Shown one piece after another: positions 16,415 through 24,416 of a DNA stretch of 64,000 nt. Position numbers and translations under genes: made by a program. The DNA lies in the NCBI RefSeq assembly GCF_014651135.1, contig NZ_BMWH01000006.1, positions 1 to 64,000 on the forward strand. The letters are read 5' to 3'. This stretch comes from Streptomyces echinoruber. GTDB taxonomy: Bacteria; Actinomycetota; Actinomycetes; Streptomycetales; Streptomycetaceae. How positions within the stretch are numbered: position 1 is the stretch's first letter; each line of letters begins with the position of its first letter. Under the pieces are notes generated by a model, which worked only from the letters and a program-made list of their open reading frames with translations, ran no database searches and was not told the DNA's origin.

Positions 16415-16534
16415 CGGGATGAACCGCCCGTCGCGGTGAACCCCGTTTGCGTCCCGCGCAACCCCACCGGTCATCGTCTTGCGCGTTCCGAAACCCGCCG
16501 GGCCGCGCGTGCCCGGCCCGCTTAGCGTGAGCGC

Positions 16535-17413
16535 ATGACCCACCCCACCCCGCACCCGGCGCCCCACGGCGCTCACCGAACCCACCGGCACGCCCTCGAA
16601 CACGACGCGACCGACCAGGTGGAGATCCTCGACCTGGACGCGGACGTGCTCGCCGAGCACACCGCGTCCATCACCGCCTGGCTTCCCGTCCGAACCGCTC
16701 CCCGCCGCATCGTGGACCTGGGCTGCGGGACCGGGGCCGGCACCCTGGCTCTGCTCCGGCGCTTTCCCGCGGCGGAGGTGACCGCCGTCGACTCCTCGAC
16801 CGCCCACCTGCACCGCCTGCGGGAGAAGGCGGCGGCGGCCGAAGTCGCCGACCGCGTGCGCATCGTGCAGGCCGACCTCGACGCGAGCACGTGGCCCGAG
16901 CTCGGCACACCGGAGCTGGTCTGGGCGTCGGCCTCCCTGCACCACATGGCCGACCCCGGCCGCACCCTGCGCCAGGTCCACGACCTGCTGGCACCGGACG
17001 GGCTGTTCGCCGTCGTCGAGTTGGCCGGCTTCCCCCGGTTCCTGCCGAAGAACGCCCCGGAAAACGCGCCCGGTCTCGAGGAGCGCTGCCACGCCGTCCT
17101 CGACCGCCACCACGCCGAGCACGTACCCCACCGCGGCGCCGACTGGGGTTCCCTGCTGACCGCAGCCGGTTTCACCGTCGAGGACGAACGCACCGTCGTG
17201 GTCGACGCCGGCCCGTCCCGCACCGACGCGGTGGGCCGCTACGCACTCGGCAGCCTGCGCCGCATGCGCGGCAGCGTCGCCCCCGCCCTGACGGCCGAGG
17301 ACCTGACCGCTCTGAACCACCTGCTCGACACCGACAGCCCGCACAGCATCCTGCGCCGCGGCGACCTGACCGTGCGCACCGAGCGCACCGTCTGGGCCGC
17401 ACGCCGCACCTGA
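16535..17413 (+). CDS. Class I SAM-dependent methyltransferase
   Basis: A 292-aa methyltransferase. The His-rich N-terminal 25 residues are followed by motif I IVDLGCGTGAGTLALL (about 59-74), VTAVDSSTAHLHRL, the LVWASASLHHM motif IV, and LLAPDGLFAVVELAGFPRFL. It closely resembles the methyltransferase at 6,538-7,419 in layout, including the FLP segment and a long C-terminal helical part. ATG at 16,535 lacks a strong site. Streptomycete homologues are general small-molecule methyltransferases; the substrate is unknown. It sits alone between the XRE-cupin gene and a convergent hypothetical gene. Confidence 0.8.
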   Translation: MTHPTPHPAPHGAHRTHRHALEHDATDQVEILDLDADVLAEHTASITAWLPVRTAPRRIVDLGCGTGAGTLALLRRFPAAEVTAVDSSTAHLHRLREKAAAAEVADRVRIVQADLDASTWPELGTPELVWASASLHHMADPGRTLRQVHDLLAPDGLFAVVELAGFPRFLPKNAPENAPGLEERCHAVLDRHHAEHVPHRGADWGSLLTAAGFTVEDERTVVVDAGPSRTDAVGRYALGSLRRMRGSVAPALTAEDLTALNHLLDTDSPHSILRRGDLTVRTERTVWAARRT

Positions 17414-17529
17414 CCGCCGCTGCACCGGGCCGGCCGGTCTTCAGGCGGTGGGCCGACTGGTCCCATCGGTGGGCCGGCCGGTTTCAGGCGATGGACAGGC
17501 CGGTCCCAGGCGGTGGAAGAGGCGCGCCA

Positions 17530-17609
17530 CCCGGGTCGCCACCGCGGACCGCCCCGCCCGGGTCGCCACCGCGGACCGCCCCGCCCGGGTCGCCACCGCG
17601 GACCGCCCC
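17530..17609. repeat. 27-bp tandem repeat, three copies
   Basis: The unit CCCGGGTCGCCACCGCGGAC plus CGCCCCG occurs three times in a row from 17,530. It lies between the methyltransferase stop and the stop of the minus-strand hypothetical gene (17,653), in a gap of 239 bases. It overlaps no credible gene. Confidence 0.75.
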
Positions 17610-17652
17610 CGCCCCGGAAGCGGCAAGCAGTCGAACCCGGCCGTCCGCCAAG

Positions 17653-18555
17653 TCAGTCGGCGGCGTCGACGCGATGGAGAGTTCCCTGGTAGAGAGCCAT
17701 CCCGGGGAGAGCGACGAGCGAATTCGACGACGCGCCCGCATACCCGGTGATCGTGATCGTGTCGTTCTCGACGAGCCGGACCTCCACCGTGACATCGGGC
17801 AGGCAGCCCTCTTCGGCGGTGCCGGCCGTCGGATCGTTGGGGTGCGTCTCCGTCACCTCGAAGGTCATGCGATCGTCCCGGACGGACTTCAGCCGCCACT
17901 CGCGCGAGCACCCCCGGTCACGCCCCTGGCCGTCGCGTCTCCAGTCGACCGCGCGCTGGTCCGCGGCTTTTCCCTCGCCGACCGAGGCCCGGTGGATCGT
18001 CACCGCGTCGGTCCCGCTCTCGCCGCCCAGCGTCATCGTCACGCGCCCCCGCCAGGTGCCCAGATACGCGTCGGGCACGTCGTTGCAGCCGGGGAAACGA
18101 TGGCCGCTCAGGCCGCACACGGTGCGCGTCGGGTTCGGCAGCAGCCAGGCCGCCATGCCCGCCAGCAGGGCCAGAACGCCGACGATGACACCCGCGCGCT
18201 CCCACGAGATCCTTCTGCCGCCCTGTCCGCCGCCCGTTCGCGACGTCTGCGGATCCCCCGCCGCGCCGTCCTCATCGGGCGCGCTTCGGCGCCCGTCATT
18301 CCGATTCCGCCCCGGCCCGTCTGGTTCGTCAGGCCCGCCCGGTTCGCCCGACCCTTCTGGCCTGCCTGACCCGCCCGGCCCGTCGCCTTCTCCCGGCTCG
18401 CCGCCGAGGTCCGGATCCGGTTCGCTGGAATCCCCGTCCCCAGGTGGGTCGTCCGGGGCCGTGGCCGCGGACGACCCCGGCTCGGGCTCCTCCGGCGGCT
18501 GCACCCGTCCTTGGACATCTCCGCTTTGCCCGTCCAACCGGCTCCCCCAACTCAC
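17653..18555 (-). CDS. Hypothetical membrane-anchored protein with disordered N-terminus
   Basis: I do not recognise a named family. The 300-aa product has about 110 residues of Gly/Pro/Asp/Glu low-complexity sequence, one transmembrane segment (AGVIVGVLALLAGMAAWLLP, about 122-141), and a C-terminal extracytoplasmic beta-type domain (DAYLGTWRGRVTMTLGG, CLPDVTVEVRLVENDTITIT) with four Cys residues. Similar GTW-beginning domains follow the membrane helix of some streptomycete Ser/Thr kinases, here without the kinase. GTG at 18,555 has no clear Shine-Dalgarno site, so the true start could be internal. It ends 69 bases short of CRISPR array 1 but nothing ties it to the Cas system. Confidence 0.6.
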   Translation of the reverse strand: MSWGSRLDGQSGDVQGRVQPPEEPEPGSSAATAPDDPPGDGDSSEPDPDLGGEPGEGDGPGGSGRPEGSGEPGGPDEPDGPGRNRNDGRRSAPDEDGAAGDPQTSRTGGGQGGRRISWERAGVIVGVLALLAGMAAWLLPNPTRTVCGLSGHRFPGCNDVPDAYLGTWRGRVTMTLGGESGTDAVTIHRASVGEGKAADQRAVDWRRDGQGRDRGCSREWRLKSVRDDRMTFEVTETHPNDPTAGTAEEGCLPDVTVEVRLVENDTITITGYAGASSNSLVALPGMALYQGTLHRVDAAD

Positions 18556-18623
18556 AGGCGAAGACTGCCGACTTGCTTCAACGAGTATGTAGCAGGAAAG
18601 GCGTCACGCACTCGGCGGTAGAA

Positions 18624-18802
18624 GTTTCTATGCCCTTTGGCCGGGCGTTGTTCGGGAAACACGTGCGGTCGCTCACGGTGTACCTCGTGCGCGAGGGGTT
18701 TCTATGCCCTTTGAGCGGGCGTTGTTTGGAAACGGTGGGCTTCTTACTGGCGGCACTCCTCATCCGGTTTCTATACCCTTTGGGCGGGCGTTGTTTGGAA
18801 AC
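18624..18802 (-). CRISPR. CRISPR array 1: three repeats, two spacers
   Basis: Repeats lie at 18,767-18,802, 18,698-18,733 and 18,624-18,660 (36, 36 and 37 bases). Read on the minus strand each starts GTTTCC, has CGCCCG-n-CAAAGGG in the middle, and ends in ATAGAAAC (GGGTATAGAAAC in the first copy), the standard type III-like 3' end that would give an AUAGAAAC 5' handle on crRNAs. The spacers are 33 bases (18,734-18,766) and 37 bases (18,661-18,697). The last repeat in this orientation (18,624) is the most diverged, as expected for the leader-distal end. It lies 197 bases downstream of cas6 on the same strand. Confidence 0.9.
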
Positions 18803-18999
18803 CCTCGGCGGATCCTACCCTCTTCCACCTGCGGTGACGATGTCCGTTGCGCGGAACGGGCGTGGAGGCGGCCTGCCGGGCTGTGACGTGAGCCGCATCC
18901 GTCTCGTCGGGTGTCGTGACCTGCGTAAACACCGCGCGCGGAAAGTGGCCGTACGGCCGGTCTCGGCGTGAGGGCGGTGACGCTCGGCCGGAGGGGAGG
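18803..18999 (-). promoter_or_regulatory. Probable array 1 leader / cas operon 3' region
   Basis: This 197-base stretch has no credible gene and separates the cas6 stop from the first repeat of array 1. Given the array orientation, it is where the leader should be. It also lies directly downstream of the cas operon, so the array could be co-transcribed with cas6. I see no strong terminator in it. Confidence 0.4.
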
Positions 19000-19752
19000 T
19001 CACTGCAGGGTCACCTCCACCGTCCCCAGGCCGTGGGTGGTCTGGGCGCCGACGCCCGCGGCCATGGCGAACAGTGAGAGTGCGGTGAAGAGTTGCCATG
19101 CCCGTGGACTTGGCCCGTGCTGGTCGAGAAGCCGGAAGACCGCTGTGCCGGTGAAGCCGATCCGGGTGCCGGAGGCGGGGCTCACAGGGCTGGAGGAGAT
19201 GTCGTGGGCGGAGAGGGCCACGGTCCCGAGCAGTTCTTTTTCCTCCACGTCCGTCAGTCGTGCCTGTGGTGGGGCGAAGAGGTTCCAGCGCCGGATCAGG
19301 CCCCCGTACAGCAGCACGGGGTCGGGCAGGGGGTGCCAGCGGCCGTTGCGGGAGAAGTAGGTGACCGAGCGGAAGTCCAGGACGGCTCGTTCGGCGGGCG
19401 GTACCCGGACGAGTGCCGCGTACGGCATGAGGTCCTCGTGCGCCGAGGCGACCGTGAAGAACTGCGCGCCCAGCCGGATGCGGGTTCCGGTCAGCCGGGT
19501 CAGGTCGGGGCGTGGGGTGTCGGGGAGCCAGCCGAGGCGCAGTACGGCGGTCGTGGCCCTGCCGTGCGGCGCGTGGCTGCGCGCCGGGGCGGCCATGAGC
19601 GGGGAAACCGTGTAGGGCTTGTCCTGGGCGCGGTGGTCGGTGCCCGCGTGTTCGAGGAGTGAGGCGGCGAGGCCGTGCAACTGCCTGGGCGGGACGGGGC
19701 GTTCGGCGTCGGGCCGGTCCGCCTCCAGTACGAGGGTCCAGCGGGAGGGCAT
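19000..19752 (-). CDS. cas6: Cas6 family CRISPR RNA endoribonuclease
   Basis: A 250-aa protein with the Cas6 layout: an N-terminal ferredoxin-like fold starting SRWTLVLEADRPDAERPVP, RQLHGLAASLLEHAG, then KPYTVSPLM, and a C-terminal fold ending in the Gly-rich loop VGAQTTHGLGTVEV characteristic of the family. Cas6 cuts the repeat to release crRNAs, leaving the 8-nt AUAGAAAC handle. ATG at 19,752 overlaps the preceding stop by one base (TGATG). It is the last gene of the operon, directly before array 1. Candidate catalytic His residues occur in LHGLAASLLEHAGTDH, but I cannot assign them. Confidence 0.8.
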   Translation of the reverse strand: MPSRWTLVLEADRPDAERPVPPRQLHGLAASLLEHAGTDHRAQDKPYTVSPLMAAPARSHAPHGRATTAVLRLGWLPDTPRPDLTRLTGTRIRLGAQFFTVASAHEDLMPYAALVRVPPAERAVLDFRSVTYFSRNGRWHPLPDPVLLYGGLIRRWNLFAPPQARLTDVEEKELLGTVALSAHDISSSPVSPASGTRIGFTGTAVFRLLDQHGPSPRAWQLFTALSLFAMAAGVGAQTTHGLGTVEVTLQ

Positions 19753-20303
19753 CAGGGCATCGCCCCTCGGGTGGGGGCGGACGGCTCTGGGCGTTCGCCG
19801 ACGAAGGTGGCGGGTGTGGCGCCGGTGAGTTCCAGAAGCTGGATGCGGGGAGTGGGGAGATCGTGGTCGGGGCGGCCCACTTGATGGTCGTCGGGCTGCC
19901 AGGGCAGACCGGGACGGATACGGACGTGGACCCGGACCGGTCCGCTCCCGGGGCGGCCCCCGTCGCCGGGTGGGGCGTCGTCGGGTGGGGCGTCGCCGGG
20001 TTCGGGGCGCAGTACGGCGGTCAGGGCGCGGCCGTCGTCGAGGCGGGCGCGGAGTGCCCATCCGCCGGCCCAGGCCCACAGGTGGGTGGCGGCAGGCGGC
20101 CGCGCGGGCAGGGCGGTCGCGGGCTGGAGGTGGAATCCGTGCAGGTCGGACCAGGCGCAGTGGGCCCCGGCGTATGAGGAGTCCGCGGTCAGCAGGGCGC
20201 GCAGGGCGGGCCAGGAAAGGGGGCCGAGGCGGTGCAGGCGCATCCAGGCCGTCCGGACGGTGGGCGGCGGTGCGGAGCGTGTCGGGGAACTCGTGCGGCT
20301 CAT
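19752..20303 (-). CDS. Small Cas protein in the Csx19 position (possible small subunit)
   Basis: A 183-aa protein that I do not recognise with certainty. It lies between a double-Cas7 gene and cas6 and overlaps both (ATGA at the 5' end, TGATG at the 3' end), so it is surely part of the system. It is Trp-rich in the centre (HLWAWAGGWALRARLDDGRA), is preceded by SYAGAHCAWSDLHGFHL, and has an acidic/Pro-rich loop before RVHVRIRPGLPWQP. Its size and position fit Csx19, a III-D-associated protein that sits in the effector complex. An alternative is a diverged Cas11-type small subunit. Confidence 0.6.
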   Translation of the reverse strand: MSRTSSPTRSAPPPTVRTAWMRLHRLGPLSWPALRALLTADSSYAGAHCAWSDLHGFHLQPATALPARPPAATHLWAWAGGWALRARLDDGRALTAVLRPEPGDAPPDDAPPGDGGRPGSGPVRVHVRIRPGLPWQPDDHQVGRPDHDLPTPRIQLLELTGATPATFVGERPEPSAPTRGAMP

Positions 20304-22096
20304 ACGGCGGCCTCCGAGGACGGGGAGGACGGGGAGGACGGGGAGGACGAGGACAGGGAGGACGAGGACAGGGAGGACGAGGACAGGGAGGACGAGGACG
20401 GGGAGGACAGGGCCTGGCCGATGCGGGCGCGTGCCTCGTGGGCGGCGGACTCCAGGTACTGCGCGGTGGACGCCCGTGACGGGCTCGTGGCGCCGCCGTC
20501 GTTCTCGGCGCCGCGCAGGGTGCCGTAGCCGCGGGTGGTGGCGTGGCCGACGCCGAGCGCCCCGGTGTGCAGGTCGTACAGGGCGAGGTGGAGGACGTCC
20601 AGGAACAGCGGGTCCGGCGGCGAGGCGTCCGCCGGGGACGGCGGTTCGTCGAGGATCCGCAGCTCGACGCGTGCCTCCTCGACCACCTCGTGGGTGTAGA
20701 GCGCCCCGTCGGCGGCGCCCGAGGTGACGCGGTCGAGGGCGACGTGGTTGCGGCTGGTGACCTGCGCGGGGCCGGGGGCGCCGGAACCCGGGGTGTCGGG
20801 GGCGAGCAGGGGGGAGTCGAGGAAGACGAGGCGTCCGCGCCGTCCGGTGTGTCCGAAGGCATGGCAGACGCGGCAGGTGTCGCACCCGGCCGCATTCGGT
20901 GTTTCCGCCGCGCCGGTCGCGCCGTCCGCGCCTGCCGCACTGGTTGTGCCGGTCGCGCCGGCCGTGTCGGTGGCGTCAGCCGTGTCGGCTGCCCGTGCCG
21001 TCCATGGGGACAGCGGAGCGCAGGCGTCCTCGCCGAGGCTGCGGAGGATGAACTCGCATCGCGTGCGCAGCAGCCCCTTCCAGGTGGAGCCGGGCACGAC
21101 GGGGCGGCCGGCGTGGTCCCGGTGGAGCAGGAACCGCTTGGTGCCGCGTCGGCCGTCACCGGCGGCTTCGGTCTCCTCGGCCGTGCGGCCGGTGCCGATG
21201 TGCAGGGCGTCGACGACATCGAAGGCGAGGACGCGGCCCAGCAGGAGCGGGTCTTCGGCACCGGCCTGCGCCGCGTGCGTGCCTTTCCCCGCCCGCTCCG
21301 TCGCCTCGCCGCCTGTTCCCTCCGCGGCCTCTCTCTCCGCGGCCTCTCTCTCCGCGGCCCGGTCTCCGAGGACGGCCTGTGTGATGTCGTCGGCGTCGTC
21401 GAAGAGGCTCGGGCCGCCCTTCAGCAGCCAGCGGCGGCGGTCGGCCGGGTCGGTGAGGTCGAGCGTGCGGCGGCGTACGGCGGTGAGCCGGCCGCGGCCG
21501 TGGCCGGTGCCGCGGGAGCCCCCGACGACCGGACGCCAGGTGGCCAGGATGCGCTCCAGGGTCTCGGCACGCTTCTTGGCGGCCCGGTCGGCTCGCTCGT
21601 GGGCCTCGGTTCGTTCCTTCGCCGGAGTGCCGGGGGCGACCGGGTCGGCGTCGAGACGGAGCCAGACCGTGATCTCGGTGCCGGGCGGGAGGAGTTCGCG
21701 GGTGAACAGAGCGTTCGGGGCGGGGGCCGCGCGGCGGCGGTCGATGGCGTTGCGGGTGCGGTGCAGGGTCGTCGGCGCGCTGCGCGGCAGCTCGGTGCGG
21801 GTGCCGAGGAAGCGTACGGGCGAGGCCACGGGGACGGTGCGTTCGCGCCGGGGGTCCTCCGGGTCGGGTTCCTTGCGGGTGCCGCCGAAGAGGAACAGCA
21901 CGTCCACTCCTCCGGCCGCCGCATGAGCCCTGAGCGAGCCCGCCAGCGAGGTGGCGGGTACGGCGGGCCGCCCCTCGTGGTCGCGGGCCACGGGCAGGGC
22001 GTCGTCCCCGCCGCCGCCCGCGGCCCGGCTCTCGGGAGCGCTGACGGCGCCGGGGGTGTCGAGGGTGAGGGTGAGCTGGTACAGGCTGATGATCAC
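20300..22096 (-). CDS. Double Cas7 (Cas7-2x-like) RAMP fusion
   Basis: A 598-aa protein with two successive Cas7/Csm3-type RAMP domains. Domain 1 (about 1-230) has LTLTLDTPGAVS, GGGGDDALPVARDHEGRP, and VPATSLAGSLRAHA. Domain 2 (about 290-540) has LAFDVVDALHIGTG, HRDHAGRPVVPGSTWKGLLR, the zinc-type motif CDTCRVCHAFGHTGRRGRLVF, and GALGVGHATTRGYGTLRG. Cas7 subunits form the crRNA-binding backbone and cut target RNA. A fused pair parallels the Cas7-2x protein of type III-D variant complexes. The C-terminal 35 residues are a Ser-rich tail encoded by a 15-bp minisatellite. GTG at 22,096 overlaps the csx10 stop (GTGA). Confidence 0.8.
   Translation of the reverse strand: MIISLYQLTLTLDTPGAVSAPESRAAGGGGDDALPVARDHEGRPAVPATSLAGSLRAHAAAGGVDVLFLFGGTRKEPDPEDPRRERTVPVASPVRFLGTRTELPRSAPTTLHRTRNAIDRRRAAPAPNALFTRELLPPGTEITVWLRLDADPVAPGTPAKERTEAHERADRAAKKRAETLERILATWRPVVGGSRGTGHGRGRLTAVRRRTLDLTDPADRRRWLLKGGPSLFDDADDITQAVLGDRAAEREAAEREAAEGTGGEATERAGKGTHAAQAGAEDPLLLGRVLAFDVVDALHIGTGRTAEETEAAGDGRRGTKRFLLHRDHAGRPVVPGSTWKGLLRTRCEFILRSLGEDACAPLSPWTARAADTADATDTAGATGTTSAAGADGATGAAETPNAAGCDTCRVCHAFGHTGRRGRLVFLDSPLLAPDTPGSGAPGPAQVTSRNHVALDRVTSGAADGALYTHEVVEEARVELRILDEPPSPADASPPDPLFLDVLHLALYDLHTGALGVGHATTRGYGTLRGAENDGGATSPSRASTAQYLESAAHEARARIGQALSSPSSSSLSSSSLSSSSLSSSSPSSPSSPSSEAAV
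20317..20413. repeat. 15-bp minisatellite inside the Cas7 fusion gene
   Basis: The plus-strand unit GGAGGACGAGGACAG repeats four times, flanked by 9-bp GGAGGACGG units. It encodes the repeated peptide LSSSS/SSP at the C-terminus of the double-Cas7 protein. The repeat length is a multiple of three, so copy-number change would lengthen or shorten the tail without a frameshift. Confidence 0.85.
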
Positions 22097-23559
22097 CGGT
22101 CGTCTCCCGCGGGGGCCGTGGCACTGCTGTCGCCTCCGTCGGCCGTGCCGTCCAGGCCCGCTCTGCCGGCCCGTACATGGGCTTCGAGGTGGACGACGAT
22201 GCGGCGGAGCAGCGGCAGTTCGTGGTCCGGCCGCATCAGGACGGCCTCGACGGTGCGGCGCTGACCGGGCGTCAGGTCGGCCAGGTGCGGACGGTCGAGG
22301 AGGGCGGTGCTGCGCTCGGCGCCCTGGCCGCGGGCGGTGACGTAGGCGCGCAGCTCGTTCACGAACCACCAGCCGTGCCCGGTCTCGGCGAGCGCCCGGG
22401 CGGCGGCCCGCACCCGGTCGTCGTCGGTGAACCCGGACGGCGCGCCGCCCGGGTCCTTCGGGGTGTCCGGTGGCCGCCAGGCGGTGGTGGCCACGGTCAA
22501 AGCGCCGAAGCCCTCGGCGCGCCGCAGTCCGAGTCCCCGGTCCGCGAGAGCGGCCACGCGGCGGGGATCGGGAGGTTCGGCGGCTTCGAGGAGGTAGGTG
22601 CTGCCCGCTCCGGCGGCGAGTTCCACGGGCTTGGGCAGGTTGGCGGCGGCGTGCCAGCCGCCGACGTGCTCGTGCCGGGTCCAGGAGCGCACGAGGGTGA
22701 CGGGGACGCCGAGGAGTTCGCCGAGTCCGCCGGTGTCGGGCACGGTCAGGGGCAGCCCCGAGGAATCGGTGAACAGGGCGGGGGCGGTCAGCCGGAGGGC
22801 GAGGCGGCGGCCGGTGACGGTGGGGGTGCCGGTGGCGGCGGGGGTCAGGGTGAGGTCGGCGCCGCCGCCGGTGCCGCGCCGCCCGCCGAGGTGGATCCGG
22901 TGGCGGGCCGGGCCGGTGAGCCAGGCCAGGGCGTCGGGGGAGAGGCCGGCGGGGACGACGACACGGCCGGTGAAGGTGCGGGGAGCACCGTCCCCCGTAC
23001 GCGGCCGGATCGCCTCCCGGGTGAAGAGCAGGCCGCGCTCGGCTGTGCCCGTGGCGTCGTCGAGCTGGAGCCGTACTCTCTGGGCGACCAGGTCACGGGC
23101 GGACTCGGACGCGTGCACGGACTCGACCGTTCCCTTGGAACGCCTGCCGGGCACCCCGCAGGACGGGCAGCGGTCGTCACCGCGGGTGGGGAACGCCTCG
23201 TCCTCGACCCAGGCGGCGCACGCCTCGTCGCGCGGGTACTTGCAGCGCAGCACGGACATCGGCACGGCCTCCCAGCCCGGCGCGTACAGCGGCTCGTAGC
23301 GCACCGCGCCCTCGAACAGCTCGGTGAACCGGTCGTACAGGTGCGGGTGGGAGGTGTGCAGCCGGTCCGGTGTGCCGTGGGCGGCGATCCATACGGCGGC
23401 CAGCGCGCCGCGCAGCACCGAACCGGGGATGTGCCGGTGGGTGCGGAGGGGGGCCGTACCGGCGGGGCGGGTGCCCAGGGACAGGTGCTGGCGGGCGGTC
23501 ACGGTGGCCTCGTAGACCCGGAACGCCGGGAACGGGTGGGTGCTCGCCGGGGTGTTCAT
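22093..23559 (-). CDS. csx10: Csx10 (Cas5-group RAMP of type III-D)
   Basis: A 488-aa RAMP protein. The N-terminal fold shows YEATVTARQHLSLG followed by HRHIPGSVLRGALAAVWIA, the classic PGS-x-LRGALA signature. It is followed by LFEGAVRYEPLYA, the cysteines of YPRDEACAAW and CPSCGVPGRR, and LLFTREAIRPR. A second RAMP-type G-rich loop (ADRGLGLRRAEGFGALTV) comes near residue 370. Csx10 caps the 5' handle of the crRNA in type III-D complexes and defines that subtype. ATG at 23,559 overlaps the previous stop (ATGA). The C-terminal 100 residues are helical and basic, as in longer family members. Confidence 0.85.
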   Translation of the reverse strand: MNTPASTHPFPAFRVYEATVTARQHLSLGTRPAGTAPLRTHRHIPGSVLRGALAAVWIAAHGTPDRLHTSHPHLYDRFTELFEGAVRYEPLYAPGWEAVPMSVLRCKYPRDEACAAWVEDEAFPTRGDDRCPSCGVPGRRSKGTVESVHASESARDLVAQRVRLQLDDATGTAERGLLFTREAIRPRTGDGAPRTFTGRVVVPAGLSPDALAWLTGPARHRIHLGGRRGTGGGADLTLTPAATGTPTVTGRRLALRLTAPALFTDSSGLPLTVPDTGGLGELLGVPVTLVRSWTRHEHVGGWHAAANLPKPVELAAGAGSTYLLEAAEPPDPRRVAALADRGLGLRRAEGFGALTVATTAWRPPDTPKDPGGAPSGFTDDDRVRAAARALAETGHGWWFVNELRAYVTARGQGAERSTALLDRPHLADLTPGQRRTVEAVLMRPDHELPLLRRIVVHLEAHVRAGRAGLDGTADGGDSSATAPAGDDR

Positions 23560-24416
23560 CGGGCTCCCTCCGCCGGGGTCGTGTCCGGCGCGGAGTCGGA
23601 GGCGCGGCCGGTCGTGTCCCGGCCGTTCGAAGGGGCATCGTCCACCGGAGCACCGCCCGCGGGGGTGCCGTCCATCGGAGCACCGTCCATCGGGGCACCG
23701 TCCGCGGGGGCGTCGTCCGGCAGGGCGGTGGCGAGGCGGTCGAAGCGGGCGAGGAGGGCGTCGTCCAGGCGCGGCTCGGCGGTTTCGCAGCTCACCCAGC
23801 CCAGGCCGCGGCGGCGTCCGGCGCCCAGCTCGTGCACGCCGGCCGCCGCGCAGGCGAGGACGGCGAAGTGGTCCTCCTCGGTCAGGCCGAGCCAGGGCCG
23901 GCCGTCGGGGGCGAGAGGCAGCGGGCCGACGCGGGTGACGGTGAAACGGGCGGTGGCCGCGGACATCTCCTCGGCGATCACGAGGTGGTCGCCGAGGGCG
24001 GTGCCGGTGGCCGGATCGAGGCCGACCCGGGCGCGGCGGGTGACGGGAGGGGTGACGTCCGGGTCGGGACCCGGATCCTGCGCCTGCGGATCCCGGCCCT
24101 GGTCTGCTTCCCGTTCCTGCCCGTACGTCTGCCGCCCGCACGCCTCCTGCCTGTACGTCTCCGGCCCGTACGTCTCCGGCGACCGGTCGAACCGGGCCGG
24201 GCTCCAGTGCCACGGGCAGGGGCGGCGGGGGGCGCCGAACACGGCCGCCACGACCTCGGGCCGGTACGGCAGCAGCCGTTCGGCACTGGCCCGCATCAGG
24301 CCCTTGAGGGAGGAGGCGGGCACCGGGTCGTCGCGGTCGACGGTGGCGTGGGCGGTGCCGTCGGCATCACCGGTGCCGACGCGGAAAGCGCTGTGGAAGG
24401 TGAGCGTCACGATCAT
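23556..24416 (-). CDS. Cas7/Csm3-like RAMP backbone subunit
   Basis: A 286-aa single Cas7-type RAMP. The start IVTLTFHSAFRVGTGDADGT, then HATVDRDDPVPASSLKGLMR, is typical of Csm3/Cas7. The Asp of TVDRDD is in the place of the target-RNA cleavage residue. GDHLVIAEEMSAATARFTVT and HELGAGRRRGLGWVSCE form the rest of the fold. The last 50 residues are a low-complexity acidic tail with APMDG/PADGAP repeats. ATG at 24,416 overlaps the cas10 stop (ATGA). It should bind crRNA along with the double-Cas7 protein and cut bound target RNA at regular steps. Confidence 0.8.
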   Translation of the reverse strand: MIVTLTFHSAFRVGTGDADGTAHATVDRDDPVPASSLKGLMRASAERLLPYRPEVVAAVFGAPRRPCPWHWSPARFDRSPETYGPETYRQEACGRQTYGQEREADQGRDPQAQDPGPDPDVTPPVTRRARVGLDPATGTALGDHLVIAEEMSAATARFTVTRVGPLPLAPDGRPWLGLTEEDHFAVLACAAAGVHELGAGRRRGLGWVSCETAEPRLDDALLARFDRLATALPDDAPADGAPMDGAPMDGTPAGGAPVDDAPSNGRDTTGRASDSAPDTTPAEGAR

